Source: JAXDLH01 sp034666705 (GTDB taxonomy: Bacteria; Chloroflexota; UBA6077; SHYK01). From it: a stretch of 5,642 nucleotides of DNA. Where the stretch lies: assembly GCA_034666705.1 (NCBI GenBank), contig JAXDLH010000251.1, forward strand, positions 1 to 5,642, given 5' to 3'. The translations under genes and the position numbers were made by a program. This document shows positions 1 to 5,562 of the stretch, in pieces; positions within the stretch are counted from its first letter, which is position 1, and the number at the start of each line of letters is the position of its first letter. The notes beneath the pieces were generated by a model. It saw nothing but the letters and a program-made list of their open reading frames with translations, was not told the DNA's origin and made no database searches.

Positions 1-138
1 CCCGACCAGCGGCGCGGCGTCGTCCGGGGCGATACCCGCCAACCCGTGGCGAGCGGCGGCCCCCTCGGGATGCAAGGCGTCGCGCTGCAGGTCGAGCAGC
101 AGCAGTGCGGCGCGGTGGATGTCGACGTAGGCGGCCAT
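1..138 (-). CDS. Isochorismatase-family cysteine hydrolase, N-terminal part (runs off window)
   Basis: Only the first 46 codons are in the window; the gene continues past position 1. The N-terminus has the family's first beta strand ending in the catalytic aspartate: residues 11-20 read ALLLLDLQRD, so D16 should be the Asp of the Asp-Lys-Cys triad. The sequence HPEGAAA follows, comparable to the usual substrate-side 'HP.G' stretch. The Lys and Cys would lie outside, so activity cannot be judged. The ATG at 138 is preceded by GGAGAGG about 4 nt upstream, a good ribosome site. Known family members hydrolyse isochorismate, nicotinamide, N-carbamoylsarcosine, biuret or ureidoacrylate; I cannot choose among these. 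It starts 99 bp after the deacetylase stop on the same strand, and no T-tailed hairpin separates them, so co-transcription is plausible. A weak stem (164-187, GCCAGG/CCTGGC, 12-nt loop) lies in the gap. Confidence 0.8.
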   Translation of the reverse strand, partial: MAAYVDIHRAALLLLDLQRDALHPEGAAARHGLAGIAPDDAAPLVG

Positions 139-237
139 CTTTCCTCTCCGTCCCCGGCTATGTGCCAGGCCTTGGTCAGCTCCTGGCTTTCGAAGCGCTC
201 AGTGTGAAGCGCGTCGATTGGGGGCGACCCGCCGCGG

Positions 238-1131
238 TCATTCCGTCGGCAGCCCCACCTGTTCCAGATAGGCATCGGCGATCTCGCTGCCGGTCGCCCA
301 CCACACGTCGCTGTGACCGTTGATGTATTTCAACAGCTCTTTGAGCGCCACGTAGCGGGCGGGGAAGCCCGACAGGTGGGTATGCAGTGGAATCGCCATC
401 ACGGTGCCGCTCTGCTCGCCCTCGGCGTAGAGCACGTTGAAGACCTCGCGCATCTGCTCGAGGTATTGATTGGGCGAGAACACCCACGTGTCGTAGGAAT
501 AGTTGTAGACGTCGTTGTGCACCAGCGAATAGGGCACGCCGAGCAGCCAGCTCATCCCGGCCTTGATGGGGTAGGGCCGGTCGTCGACCACCCAATCGCC
601 GGTGTAGGTGAGGCCTGCTTCCTTGAGAAGCTGCGGCGTGCGGAGGTTGCCGGTCGGGCCGAGCCAGCCGCGCGGCCTGGTCCCCGCGCTGTCCTCGATC
701 AGATCGAGCGTCTGCTTGATCTGGGATCGCTCCTCGTCCTCGCTCTGGCCGGCTTTCTTGGAGCCCTGGAAGAGGTGGTGGCCCATCCACTCCCAGTTAC
801 GCTGCACGCCGGCCTCGATGACTTCCGGATAGACCTCGGTCACGTACGCGCTGAGGGCGACCGTGGCGCGCGCCCCCACGCTGTCGAATGCGTCCATCAA
901 GCGCCAGACGCCGACGCGCTGGCCATACTCGCGTATCGCCCAGCCCTTGATGTCGGGGGCGCCGTTCGAGCGTGCGTCCGATGGGCTCTGATTGAAAGGC
1001 AGGGAGAACTCGATGTTCGGGATGATCCACACGGCGACCCGCGCGCCGTTGGGCCAGCGGATGACGGGGGACTTTGGATAGGCGCGGTAGGGGATGGGTC
1101 CGAGTATTTCGGGGGTGTGGTCCAAAAGCAT
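238..1131 (-). CDS. Polysaccharide deacetylase / PuuE-like (CE4 fold) hydrolase
   Basis: A 297-residue protein with no signal peptide, so probably cytoplasmic. It has the layout of the PuuE-like branch of the polysaccharide deacetylase superfamily, which includes cofactor-free allantoinase and peptide/amide deacetylases. Visible elements: strand 1 RVAVWIIPNIE (31-41), where the usual T-F-D-D motif is replaced by N39-I-E41; WRLMDAFDSVGARATV (76-91); the metal-loop equivalent WEWMGHHLFQG (113-123); SEDEERSQI (130-138), the SEDEER helix typical of this branch; TRPRGWLGP (151-159) with the conserved Arg and Trp; DWVVDDRPYP (179-188); and the C-terminal LHTHLSGFPARY (249-260) with H250 and H252. 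The second His of the classical H-x3-H motif is absent. The ATG at 1131 has AAGGGA 8-13 nt upstream. Substrate is unknown. The neighbours (solute-binding protein before, isochorismatase-like hydrolase after) suggest C-N bond hydrolysis in a catabolic route rather than cell-wall modification. Family call is firm; substrate is inference. Confidence 0.9.
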   Translation of the reverse strand: MLLDHTPEILGPIPYRAYPKSPVIRWPNGARVAVWIIPNIEFSLPFNQSPSDARSNGAPDIKGWAIREYGQRVGVWRLMDAFDSVGARATVALSAYVTEVYPEVIEAGVQRNWEWMGHHLFQGSKKAGQSEDEERSQIKQTLDLIEDSAGTRPRGWLGPTGNLRTPQLLKEAGLTYTGDWVVDDRPYPIKAGMSWLLGVPYSLVHNDVYNYSYDTWVFSPNQYLEQMREVFNVLYAEGEQSGTVMAIPLHTHLSGFPARYVALKELLKYINGHSDVWWATGSEIADAYLEQVGLPTE

Positions 1132-1154
1132 GAGGCATCCCTTCTTTCGCTAGC

Positions 1155-1173
1155 GAGGCGGGCGCGCCGCCTC
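1155..1173 (-). other. Stem-loop between binding-protein and deacetylase genes
   Basis: A perfect 7-bp GC-rich stem (GAGGCGG at 1155-1161 pairing with CCGCCTC at 1167-1173) with a 5-nt loop lies 12 nt after the binding-protein stop. The transcript side has no T run after it, so it is a poor intrinsic terminator. A stem at this place often protects the 3' end of the binding-protein message or partly reduces expression of the next gene. An 8-bp palindrome CGCTAGCG (1148-1155) abuts it, directly before the deacetylase ribosome site. The structure is seen; the role is inferred. Confidence 0.45.
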
Positions 1174-1185
1174 TGTCTCCTGCGG

Positions 1186-2901
1186 CTACTGCCGATCCCA
1201 CGTGAAGACGTTCGTGGTTGGGAAGGTGCGGAGTGGCCTCGGGCCGGTGATGCCGGCCCGGATCAGGGTGGGCACGACCTGCCAGTACAGCGGCAGGACC
1301 GCCATGTCCCCCATGAACTCCTGCACGAGCTGCTGCTGCAGCGCGATCCGTTGGCCGGCGTCGATCGTGGCATTCAAGCGATCCTGGATCGCGTCCGCCT
1401 TCGGATTCGTGTAGCCCGGGAAGTTCACGCCATTCCAACGATTCGCGGCCGAGGGAATCGCCTTCGTGTGCAGTGTATTCGGCGGGGTGTAGAACACGCG
1501 CCCGGACGGGATCACGACCCACCAGCCAGGAAGGGTCGCCCCGTACTCCCGATCGTTGATCAGCTCGGGCGGGATCTGGTTGATGCTCACGTCCACGCCG
1601 ATGTTGGTCCACGAGTTGGCGAGCAGTTGTGCGAGCTGCGTGCGGGGGTTGTCTGGGTGCCCCCATACACCGGTCTGCAGCCGAGCCCCGGTTTGCTGGT
1701 TGACCTGGATCCCGTCTGAGCCTCGCGCCCAGCCCGCTTGCGCGAGCAGCGCCTGGGCTCGATTGGGATCGTAGGGGTACTGCGGAATGTATTGCTCCAT
1801 GGCAGCCCGATTCGGATCCGTCGGGTTGTAGTAGCTGTCTGCCACTGGAGCGAGGCCATTCGTCATGGCATTGGCGATCGACACGCGGTCAATCGCCTGA
1901 TAGAACGCCTGCCGCACGTCGCGGTTGTTGAACACCTCTTTGGGCTGGACGTATTCGGGCCGATACTGCACCTCCGCCACGTAGTGGCTGCCGGTGGGCG
2001 TGATCAGGACCTGATTCCCGGTCCCCTCCCACTGCTGCTTCACCTGTTGGGCAGCGTCAAGGCTGACCGTTGCCAGGATGACGTCCACCGAACCGGCGAG
2101 CGCCGCCGCGACCATCGTGTTGGGATCGTTGATGAAGCGCACGATGATCCCGTCCAGCGGTGGCCGTCCTCGGGTGTACTGGTCGAAACGGGCGAGCTCG
2201 ATCTGACTGCCGACCTGCCAGTTGGCCAGCTTGTAGGGCCCCAGTCCCACGAACTGCATCGTGAAATACGGGCTGGCGAGGAAGGGGTCCCGGCCCTGCT
2301 GGTAGACCTCCCCGAGCAGATGGCGAGGGAGGGCGTCGAAAATCCCGCGGATGTCGGCTTCCGCGTAGACGCTGCTCCAGTGCATGGTGAAGGTGGAGGC
2401 ATCCTGCACCTCCACCGAGTTGATGAGCCGGGTGGTGGCGGTCGCCAGCCCCAAATCCGGGTTGGTCACCACCGCGAAGCCAAAGACGAAATCATCCGAG
2501 GTCAATGGGGTCCCATCGTGCCAGTACGTATTGGGACGAAGCTTCCAGACCGTATCCATGGTCCCATCGGGGTTCAGCCGCCAGGTTCCTTTGTCAACTG
2601 AGGGCAGCTCTGCCGCGAGCTCCGGCGCGTACTTCTCGAACTCCGTCTCCAATACCAGGGTGTCGTTGACCATCAACGGCACCTCAGTCCCACCCGAGCC
2701 GACGATGCCACCGGTAATGGTTGGCATGAGACTGTTCGGCTCGAGCTGGGCGCCAAGCGTGATGATCTTGCGGGGCGCGGCTGCTGGTTGGCTCTGCTGC
2801 CCCGGCGGTGACTTTGATGCGTCGGATGGACCGCAGGCGGCGAACAGCGAAATGGTCACGGCCATCAGGGCGAGCGATCGGGGTCTCCAGCGCGTGGACA
2901 T
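1186..2901 (-). CDS. ABC transporter substrate-binding lipoprotein, family 5 (peptide/nickel type)
   Basis: A 571-residue extracytoplasmic solute-binding protein of the SBP_bac_5 (DppA/OppA-like) class, a normal length for the family. Residues 4-8 are Arg-rich, a hydrophobic core follows, and the lipobox LFAAC puts the lipidated cysteine at C23. A Ser/Pro/Gln/Ala-rich linker (24-43) leads to the binding fold. Family hallmarks: KYAPELAAELP (90-100); WKLRPNTYWHDGTPLTSDDF (119-138), the class signature region; GLGPYKLANW (219-228); FNNRDVRQAFYQAIDR (324-339); YPYDPNRAQALLAQAGW (375-391); LPLYWQVVPTLIR (536-548). The open frame extends upstream to 2997, but the ATG at 2901 is chosen because it starts a clean lipoprotein signal and has GGAGGAG just before it. 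The natural ligand cannot be read from sequence; peptides, opines, nickel complexes and glycosides are all known in the class. No permease or ATPase gene is in the window, so it must share a transporter or have one outside. Confidence 0.94.
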   Translation of the reverse strand: MSTRWRPRSLALMAVTISLFAACGPSDASKSPPGQQSQPAAAPRKIITLGAQLEPNSLMPTITGGIVGSGGTEVPLMVNDTLVLETEFEKYAPELAAELPSVDKGTWRLNPDGTMDTVWKLRPNTYWHDGTPLTSDDFVFGFAVVTNPDLGLATATTRLINSVEVQDASTFTMHWSSVYAEADIRGIFDALPRHLLGEVYQQGRDPFLASPYFTMQFVGLGPYKLANWQVGSQIELARFDQYTRGRPPLDGIIVRFINDPNTMVAAALAGSVDVILATVSLDAAQQVKQQWEGTGNQVLITPTGSHYVAEVQYRPEYVQPKEVFNNRDVRQAFYQAIDRVSIANAMTNGLAPVADSYYNPTDPNRAAMEQYIPQYPYDPNRAQALLAQAGWARGSDGIQVNQQTGARLQTGVWGHPDNPRTQLAQLLANSWTNIGVDVSINQIPPELINDREYGATLPGWWVVIPSGRVFYTPPNTLHTKAIPSAANRWNGVNFPGYTNPKADAIQDRLNATIDAGQRIALQQQLVQEFMGDMAVLPLYWQVVPTLIRAGITGPRPLRTFPTTNVFTWDRQ

Positions 2902-2904
2902 GCG

Positions 2905-2911
2905 CTCCTCC
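2905..2911 (-). promoter_or_regulatory. Strong ribosome binding site fixing the binding-protein start
   Basis: The minus strand reads GGAGGAG, three bases before the ATG at 2901 (four when counted from the GGAGG core's last possible pairing register). It is the best Shine-Dalgarno match in the window. The upstream in-frame ATGs near 2997 have no comparable site and would put a charged 32-residue stretch before the signal peptide. Confidence 0.85.
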
Positions 2912-3009
2912 AACCATCTTGGGGCCAATCGAGCCCGAGCGTAGCCATCGGATCTGTGTCGGATCAATGCCACCACAGGTCTGCGCCGTTGCATCACCTG
3001 CTTTCCCGG

Positions 3010-3040
3010 CCGACTTCGCAGTATGCGACTGGGCAGTCGG
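3010..3040. promoter_or_regulatory. Nested inverted repeats in the leader of the binding-protein gene
   Basis: CCGACT (3010-3015) and AGTCGG (3035-3040) form a 6-bp inverted repeat around 19 bp. Inside it, CGACT (3026-3030) and AGTCG (3035-3039) form a tighter pair around GGGC. This sits in the 254-bp gap between the LuxR-type regulator and the binding-protein gene, about 110-140 bp before the ATG. It could be an operator for one of the two regulators or a leader hairpin. It is short enough to arise by chance in GC-rich DNA. Confidence 0.25.
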
Positions 3041-3098
3041 AATCCGCGATTGCCACGGACATATGTACGCTGAACAGCCGCTGCGGAATTCCAGATCT

Positions 3099-3127
3099 GC
3101 CATAGGATTTTCAGGGGTTAAATCCAA
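3099..3127 (-). promoter_or_regulatory. Candidate sigma-70-like promoter for the binding-protein operon
   Basis: On the minus strand TTGGAT (3127-3122) and TATGGC (3104-3099) are separated by exactly 17 bp in a local A+T-rich patch just past the end of the LuxR-type gene. Each hexamer matches the consensus at only three of six positions, so this is a weak call. It would give a leader of roughly 190 nt before the ATG at 2901. Confidence 0.25.
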
Positions 3128-3155
3128 TTGGCAGGGGGTCAGCGCGCTCTTCGGC

Positions 3156-3821
3156 TCAGGGGACGATGCGCAGGCGCGCCGCGTTGACGCCGAGCGTGAA
3201 GAGAGTTGACGCGTCCAGCTTCATCCGCATGCGGTCGATCTGCCGCCGCACGGTCCGCGCGCTCAGGTTCTCGGCTATCGCGATCTGTTTCTGCGTCATC
3301 CCGTCCGCGAGGTCCAGGAGGAGGCGCCGCTCGCGCGCGGTAAGCTGCCGGGCGGTCGTCGAGCCCGGTGCGCCCCCGCGCGTGGTGGCTTCGGCATCTT
3401 GCAGCGTATCGCCGACGATGCGGCTGGTCACCAGGAATGGCCCCATGATCATTAGCATGAGGCACGCGTGCAACAGCTCGATCGAGAGGTCGGCCCAGAG
3501 CACGTACGCGTTGGTGCCGGTGCTCGCCAGGGCTTGGAGCTCCGTCGGGGCGAAGCCCGCGGCCATAATGAGGACGTTGCAGGTAGCAGGCAGCAATTGT
3601 CGGAGCTCGCGGACCAGCCCCGACGACGGCTGCTCCGCCACGGTGGACGCGACGATGGCCACGTTGGGCTGATCGTCAACCGCGCAGCGCATCGCTTCGG
3701 ATGCGGTGGCGCATTCGACGAGTCGCACGCTCGGCATGGCACGCAGCGTGCGGCGCACCGCGGTCCAGCCAAGCTCCTGCGACGGGACCACGAGCACGGT
3801 CCTGACGGCCGTACCCACCAT
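3156..3821 (-). CDS. LuxR/NarL-type transcriptional regulator with degenerate receiver domain
   Basis: A 221-residue protein. The C-terminal half (about 159-216) is a clear LuxR-type helix-turn-helix: LTARERRLLLDLADGMTQ is the LTxREr start, followed by KQIAIAENLSARTVRRQI with the recognition helix, then RMRMKLDAST. The N-terminal part (about 7-133) keeps the strand/helix rhythm of a response-regulator receiver (TVLVVPS, NVAIVAS, NVLIMAA, NAYVLWAD) but lacks its chemistry. The acidic pair after strand 1 is P13-S14, the phosphoacceptor position is A58, and the strand-5 Lys position is W109. It is therefore probably not switched by phosphorylation and may respond to a ligand or partner, or act constitutively. 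No sensor kinase gene is nearby. The ATG at 3821 has GGAG 6 nt upstream. The gene lies directly upstream of the binding-protein/hydrolase genes and is a likely regulator of them, which is inference from position. Confidence 0.87.
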   Translation of the reverse strand: MVGTAVRTVLVVPSQELGWTAVRRTLRAMPSVRLVECATASEAMRCAVDDQPNVAIVASTVAEQPSSGLVRELRQLLPATCNVLIMAAGFAPTELQALASTGTNAYVLWADLSIELLHACLMLMIMGPFLVTSRIVGDTLQDAEATTRGGAPGSTTARQLTARERRLLLDLADGMTQKQIAIAENLSARTVRRQIDRMRMKLDASTLFTLGVNAARLRIVP

Positions 3822-3887
3822 GAATCGCTCCGAATGAGGCGTTCGCCGGCTCGCCGCAGCCCCGTTGGGCCCGGTTGCACTGACGTC

Positions 3888-3903
3888 GCCAGCGCGCGCT
3901 GGC
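3888..3903. promoter_or_regulatory. 16-bp perfect palindrome upstream of the LuxR-type regulator
   Basis: GCCAGCGCGCGCTGGC is a perfect 16-bp palindrome, ending 66 bp before the regulator ATG at 3821 and 56 bp after the XRE gene stop. Such symmetry fits a dimeric regulator's operator, for example autoregulation. As RNA it would have no loop unless the centre opens, and no T run follows, so a terminator is less likely. The core is a GCGC repeat, which lowers the significance in GC-rich DNA. Confidence 0.4.
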
Positions 3904-3933
3904 CGGCCACGCGAAGTAGTTCACAGTTTAGCT

Positions 3934-3961
3934 GATCCATCGGCGCCCTTGGCGCAGGATC
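3934..3961 (-). terminator. Stem-loop directly after the XRE gene
   Basis: GCGCC (3943-3947) pairs with GGCGC (3951-3955) around a 3-nt loop, and outer arms GATCC (3934-3938) and GGATC (3957-3961) extend it past an unequal internal loop. It overlaps the stop codon of the XRE gene (3960-3962). On the transcript strand AGCTAAACTG follows, with no U tract. If it terminates at all it is imperfect; it may instead protect the 3' end. Confidence 0.35.
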
Positions 3962-4340
3962 ATTGCACGTTGGCGCGCTCCTGGCCGTCGCGGTCGCCGG
4001 GCTCGTGGCCGTCGCGGTCGCCGGGCTCGTGGCCGTCGCGAAGGATGGTGAGCAGCACGGTGTAGGCTTTGACAATCGTCTGCTCGGATGCCGCGATCAC
4101 CGCCGCCTCGGGCGGGAGCCGCCCCGCATGGAAGTACAGCACGGCAGGCGGAATGCGCAGCTCCGCCGCGAGTTGCTCGATCAGATGCGGGCGGGGCGGA
4201 TTCCGGCGACTCCGCTCGACGTCGTTGAGGTACTGCGAGCTGATTGGCTTGCCATCCCGGTTCTTGATGCGCGCGGCAAGCTCCCGTTGGCTCAGGTTCG
4301 CCTGCGCACGCGCGGCGACGATGACTTCTCCGAACGTCAT
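3960..4340 (-). CDS. Small XRE-family helix-turn-helix DNA-binding protein
   Basis: A 126-residue protein. Residues about 4-66 form an XRE/Cro-C1-type domain: FGEVIVAARAQANLSQRELA (helices 1-2), then ISSQYLNDVERSRRNPPR (33-50), the typical 'S.qYLndvE.grRnPP' recognition helix and following turn, then HLIEQLAAELRIPPAVLYFHAGRLP (52-76). A hydrophobic helix (about 83-101) follows, and the tail is a polar repeat RDGHEPGD, RDGHEPGD, RDGQE (101-121). The frame is open to a GTG at 4385, but the ATG at 4340 starts exactly at the domain and has GGAG 9 nt upstream, so I prefer it. Function is probably transcription control. It precedes the LuxR-type gene by 138 bp on the same strand. There is no toxin gene beside it, so an antitoxin role is not supported. 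A 12-bp palindrome at 4402-4413 is a candidate self-operator. Confidence 0.86.
   Translation of the reverse strand: MTFGEVIVAARAQANLSQRELAARIKNRDGKPISSQYLNDVERSRRNPPRPHLIEQLAAELRIPPAVLYFHAGRLPPEAAVIAASEQTIVKAYTVLLTILRDGHEPGDRDGHEPGDRDGQERANVQ
3982..4040 (-). repeat. 24-bp in-frame tandem repeat, 2.5 copies, in the XRE gene
   Basis: Positions 3982-4005 and 4006-4029 are identical 24-bp units, and 4030-4040 repeats the first 11 bases again. Because 24 is a multiple of three, the repeat encodes an exact duplication of the octapeptide RDGHEPGD near the protein's C-terminus. Perfect identity, including third codon positions, points to recent expansion by slippage; copy number probably varies between strains. 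Confidence 0.97.
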
Positions 4341-4401
4341 CTCATGCAGCTCCGTTGTCGCCGACCACCCGTTCCCTGCACGCACCCGCGTTCGTGGACA
4401 A

Positions 4402-4413
4402 GCTCGTACGAGC
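4402..4413. promoter_or_regulatory. 12-bp perfect palindrome, candidate XRE operator
   Basis: GCTCGTACGAGC is a perfect palindrome centred about 68 bp before the XRE ATG at 4340. XRE proteins bind as dimers to short symmetric sites near their own promoters, so self-regulation is a reasonable guess. No second copy was seen near the other promoters. Confidence 0.35.
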
Positions 4414-4572
4414 CCTCGCTTCCGCAGCGGACAAACCTGGTACGCGATGGGCCGCGGGGCAGTTCGCCATGGACGAGCGACGCGCAGAGATGTGGCCTAA
4501 AGCGGACAGAATCATGGCCCCTGCAGGCTATTGTAAGACGCCCGCAAGCACTTGGAGCGAAACGAGACCTTG

Positions 4573-4667
4573 CCGTGACGACAGAGTCCCGCCGTGACGA
4601 CAGAGTCTCACTGTGACGCCAGAATCTCGCCGCGACGACGAAATCTCGCCGCGACGAACGAGATACG
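4573..4667. repeat. Array of five diverging 19-bp tandem repeats
   Basis: Units start at 4573, 4592, 4611, 4630 and 4649, each exactly 19 bp, with approximate consensus CCGYGACGACAGAATCTCG. Adjacent units match at 17, 15, 14 and 12 of 19 positions in that order, so divergence grows towards the high-coordinate end. There are no spacers, which rules out CRISPR. The last unit begins a stem-loop: GCGACGA (4651-4657) pairs perfectly with TCGTCGC (4669-4675) around 11 nt. A degenerate further copy may precede the array at about 4553-4572. It lies between the nitrile hydratase beta gene and the XRE gene, outside any supported coding region. Function unknown. Confidence 0.85.
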
Positions 4668-4800
4668 GTCGTCGCCGTCCGTCGACTGCCAACCCGTACG
4701 CGATCACCGTCGCCCCAGCCTATTCCCGGTCGATCTTAGCGATACGCGGTATGGGCTGGGGGTTGGGATGCCCGCGCCGGTCTGTCGACGCCGCGATGCT

Positions 4801-4825
4801 GCACGGGGCCTTACGACGCCCCTGC
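4801..4825 (-). terminator. Stem-loop just after the nitrile hydratase beta gene
   Basis: GGGGC (4805-4809) pairs with GCCCC (4818-4822) around 8 nt, and GCA (4801-4803) pairs with TGC (4823-4825) past a one-base bulge. It starts 4 nt after the stop codon. The transcript continues AGCATCGCGG, with no U run, so it is a weak intrinsic terminator candidate or a 3'-end protecting structure. Confidence 0.35.
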
Positions 4826-4829
4826 CCGG

Positions 4830-5513
4830 TTACGCTGGCGCTCGCTCCGGATCGAGGTACGACTCCCAGAGGTCCAGGTACACGGCCTGGCGGCCCTCGG
4901 TGGCTTCGCCCCACAGCTTCTGCGCCTCGAAGCGCACGCTGTAGATTGGCTGGATCTGGGGACCTTCGCCGTGAGCGCTGGTATCGGGGAGGTCGTAGCT
5001 GCCGTAGACGGCGGCGATCACGCCCGGCTTGTCGCGGGCGTAGCGTGGCAGCCGCGTGTGACCGCGCGGGTGGATGTTCTTCGTCCGCACGGGATCGCCC
5101 ACCGCGAAACGCGGCGCGCTCTCGGTCTTGGGTCGCGCGTTCGCACGGCCGGCAAAGCGGCCCATCGCGCGCTTCAACGAGGCCGGGTTGTCGCCGCGTG
5201 GTACTGGCGCCTCGGGGTGCGCCTCGTAGAACGCCACGCGCGCGTCCAACTCCTCTTGCGTGATCGTCCCCAGCTCCACGAGCCGCCGCTCCGCGCGCAG
5301 CAGCCAGCGCTCGAAGTAGCTGGCGGCGAGATACTCCGCGGGCGGGAGCACCTCCAGCGCGTAGCGCCCCGCGTGGCCGTTCGGGAAGAGGCCCGGGGTG
5401 ATGGCGGCGTTCATGCCGTAGACGCGGCCCTCCCACGGCTCATGAAAGCCCTCCGGCTCCTGCACCACCGGCCCAAAGCCGTGCATTCCACCCATATCGT
5501 GCACGCCGTCCAT
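4830..5513 (-). CDS. nthB: Nitrile hydratase beta subunit
   Basis: A 227-residue protein, full length for this family. Nitrile hydratase is an alpha/beta metalloenzyme (Co or Fe) that hydrates nitriles to amides in the cytoplasm. The beta chain completes the active site but does not carry the Cys metal ligands, which are in alpha. The N-terminus MDGVHDMGGMHGFGPV is the family's signature opening. The helical part follows (LFPNGHAGRYALEVLPPAEY, 42-61), with R50 in the place of a conserved beta arginine that contacts the oxidised alpha cysteines. The C-terminal SH3-like barrel has FAVGDPVRTKNIHPRGHTRL (136-155), PRYARDKPGVI (156-166), PDTSAHG (176-182), YSVRFEAQKLWGE (191-203) and VYLDLWESYLDP (211-222). 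The ATG at 5513 has GGGGGTGA shortly before it. No alpha subunit or activator gene is visible in the 130 bp before it or the 489 bp after it, which is unusual because the two subunits are normally adjacent. Confidence 0.94.
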   Translation of the reverse strand: MDGVHDMGGMHGFGPVVQEPEGFHEPWEGRVYGMNAAITPGLFPNGHAGRYALEVLPPAEYLAASYFERWLLRAERRLVELGTITQEELDARVAFYEAHPEAPVPRGDNPASLKRAMGRFAGRANARPKTESAPRFAVGDPVRTKNIHPRGHTRLPRYARDKPGVIAAVYGSYDLPDTSAHGEGPQIQPIYSVRFEAQKLWGEATEGRQAVYLDLWESYLDPERAPA

Positions 5514-5537
5514 CTATCACCCCCGCTCGCCGTCGCC

Positions 5538-5543
5538 ATTCTA
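5538..5543 (-). promoter_or_regulatory. Candidate -10 element for the nitrile hydratase beta gene
   Basis: The minus strand reads TAGAAT, a five-of-six match to TATAAT, ending 24 nt before the ATG at 5513. That would allow a short leader just containing the ribosome site. No good -35 hexamer is present at 16-18 bp, so the call is weak. If real, the beta gene is transcribed on its own and not from an upstream alpha gene. Confidence 0.25.
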
Positions 5544-5562
5544 AACCACGCCTGATCGGCGC

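Larger units (their letters stand above)
4341..4829. other. 489-bp intergenic region without a supported gene
   Basis: No reading frame here resembles a protein I know; the open frames on the plus strand run through the 19-bp repeats and give low-complexity Arg/Asp/Ser text. I looked for a nitrile hydratase alpha subunit (its Cys-rich V-C-T-L-C-S-C motif) on the minus strand after the beta gene and saw none. Contents: a stem-loop at 4801-4825, the 19-bp repeat array at 4573-4667, a possible -10 element TACAAT (minus strand, 4535-4530) with no convincing -35, and the palindrome at 4402-4413. Confidence 0.7.

Noticed and set aside
797..1666. A 289-codon open frame on the minus strand spanning the binding-protein/deacetylase junction
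   Set aside because: Same-strand out-of-frame shadow; its translation is Arg/Gly/His-rich without motifs, while the overlapping frames carry conserved families.
313..1719. A 468-codon open frame on the plus strand
   Set aside because: It lies opposite the deacetylase and the end of the binding-protein gene, both of which have clear family motifs. Its translation is His/Arg/Val/Gly-rich with no recognisable domain, as expected for an antisense shadow in GC-rich DNA.
1738..2601. A 287-codon open frame on the plus strand
   Set aside because: Fully antisense to the well-supported binding-protein gene, with no known motif and a composition typical of a mirror frame.
2902..2997. N-terminal extension of the binding protein to the ATG at 2997
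   Set aside because: The extra 32 residues are charged and would bury the lipoprotein signal; the ATG at 2901 has a strong GGAGGAG site and starts a normal signal peptide.
2976..3000. CAGGT/ACCTG inverted repeat in the binding-protein leader
   Set aside because: Only 5-bp arms 15 bp apart; expected by chance at this base composition.
4573..4667. CRISPR array
   Set aside because: The 19-bp units touch each other without spacers, and they diverge along the array. No cas gene is present.
4341..4829. Degenerate nitrile hydratase alpha subunit downstream of beta
   Set aside because: I looked for its Cys-rich metal motif and other familiar stretches and saw none in the minus-strand frames.
4613..5263. 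A 216-codon plus-strand gene starting in the repeat array
   Set aside because: It begins inside tandem repeats and then runs antisense to the nitrile hydratase beta gene; the product is low-complexity and Arg-rich.
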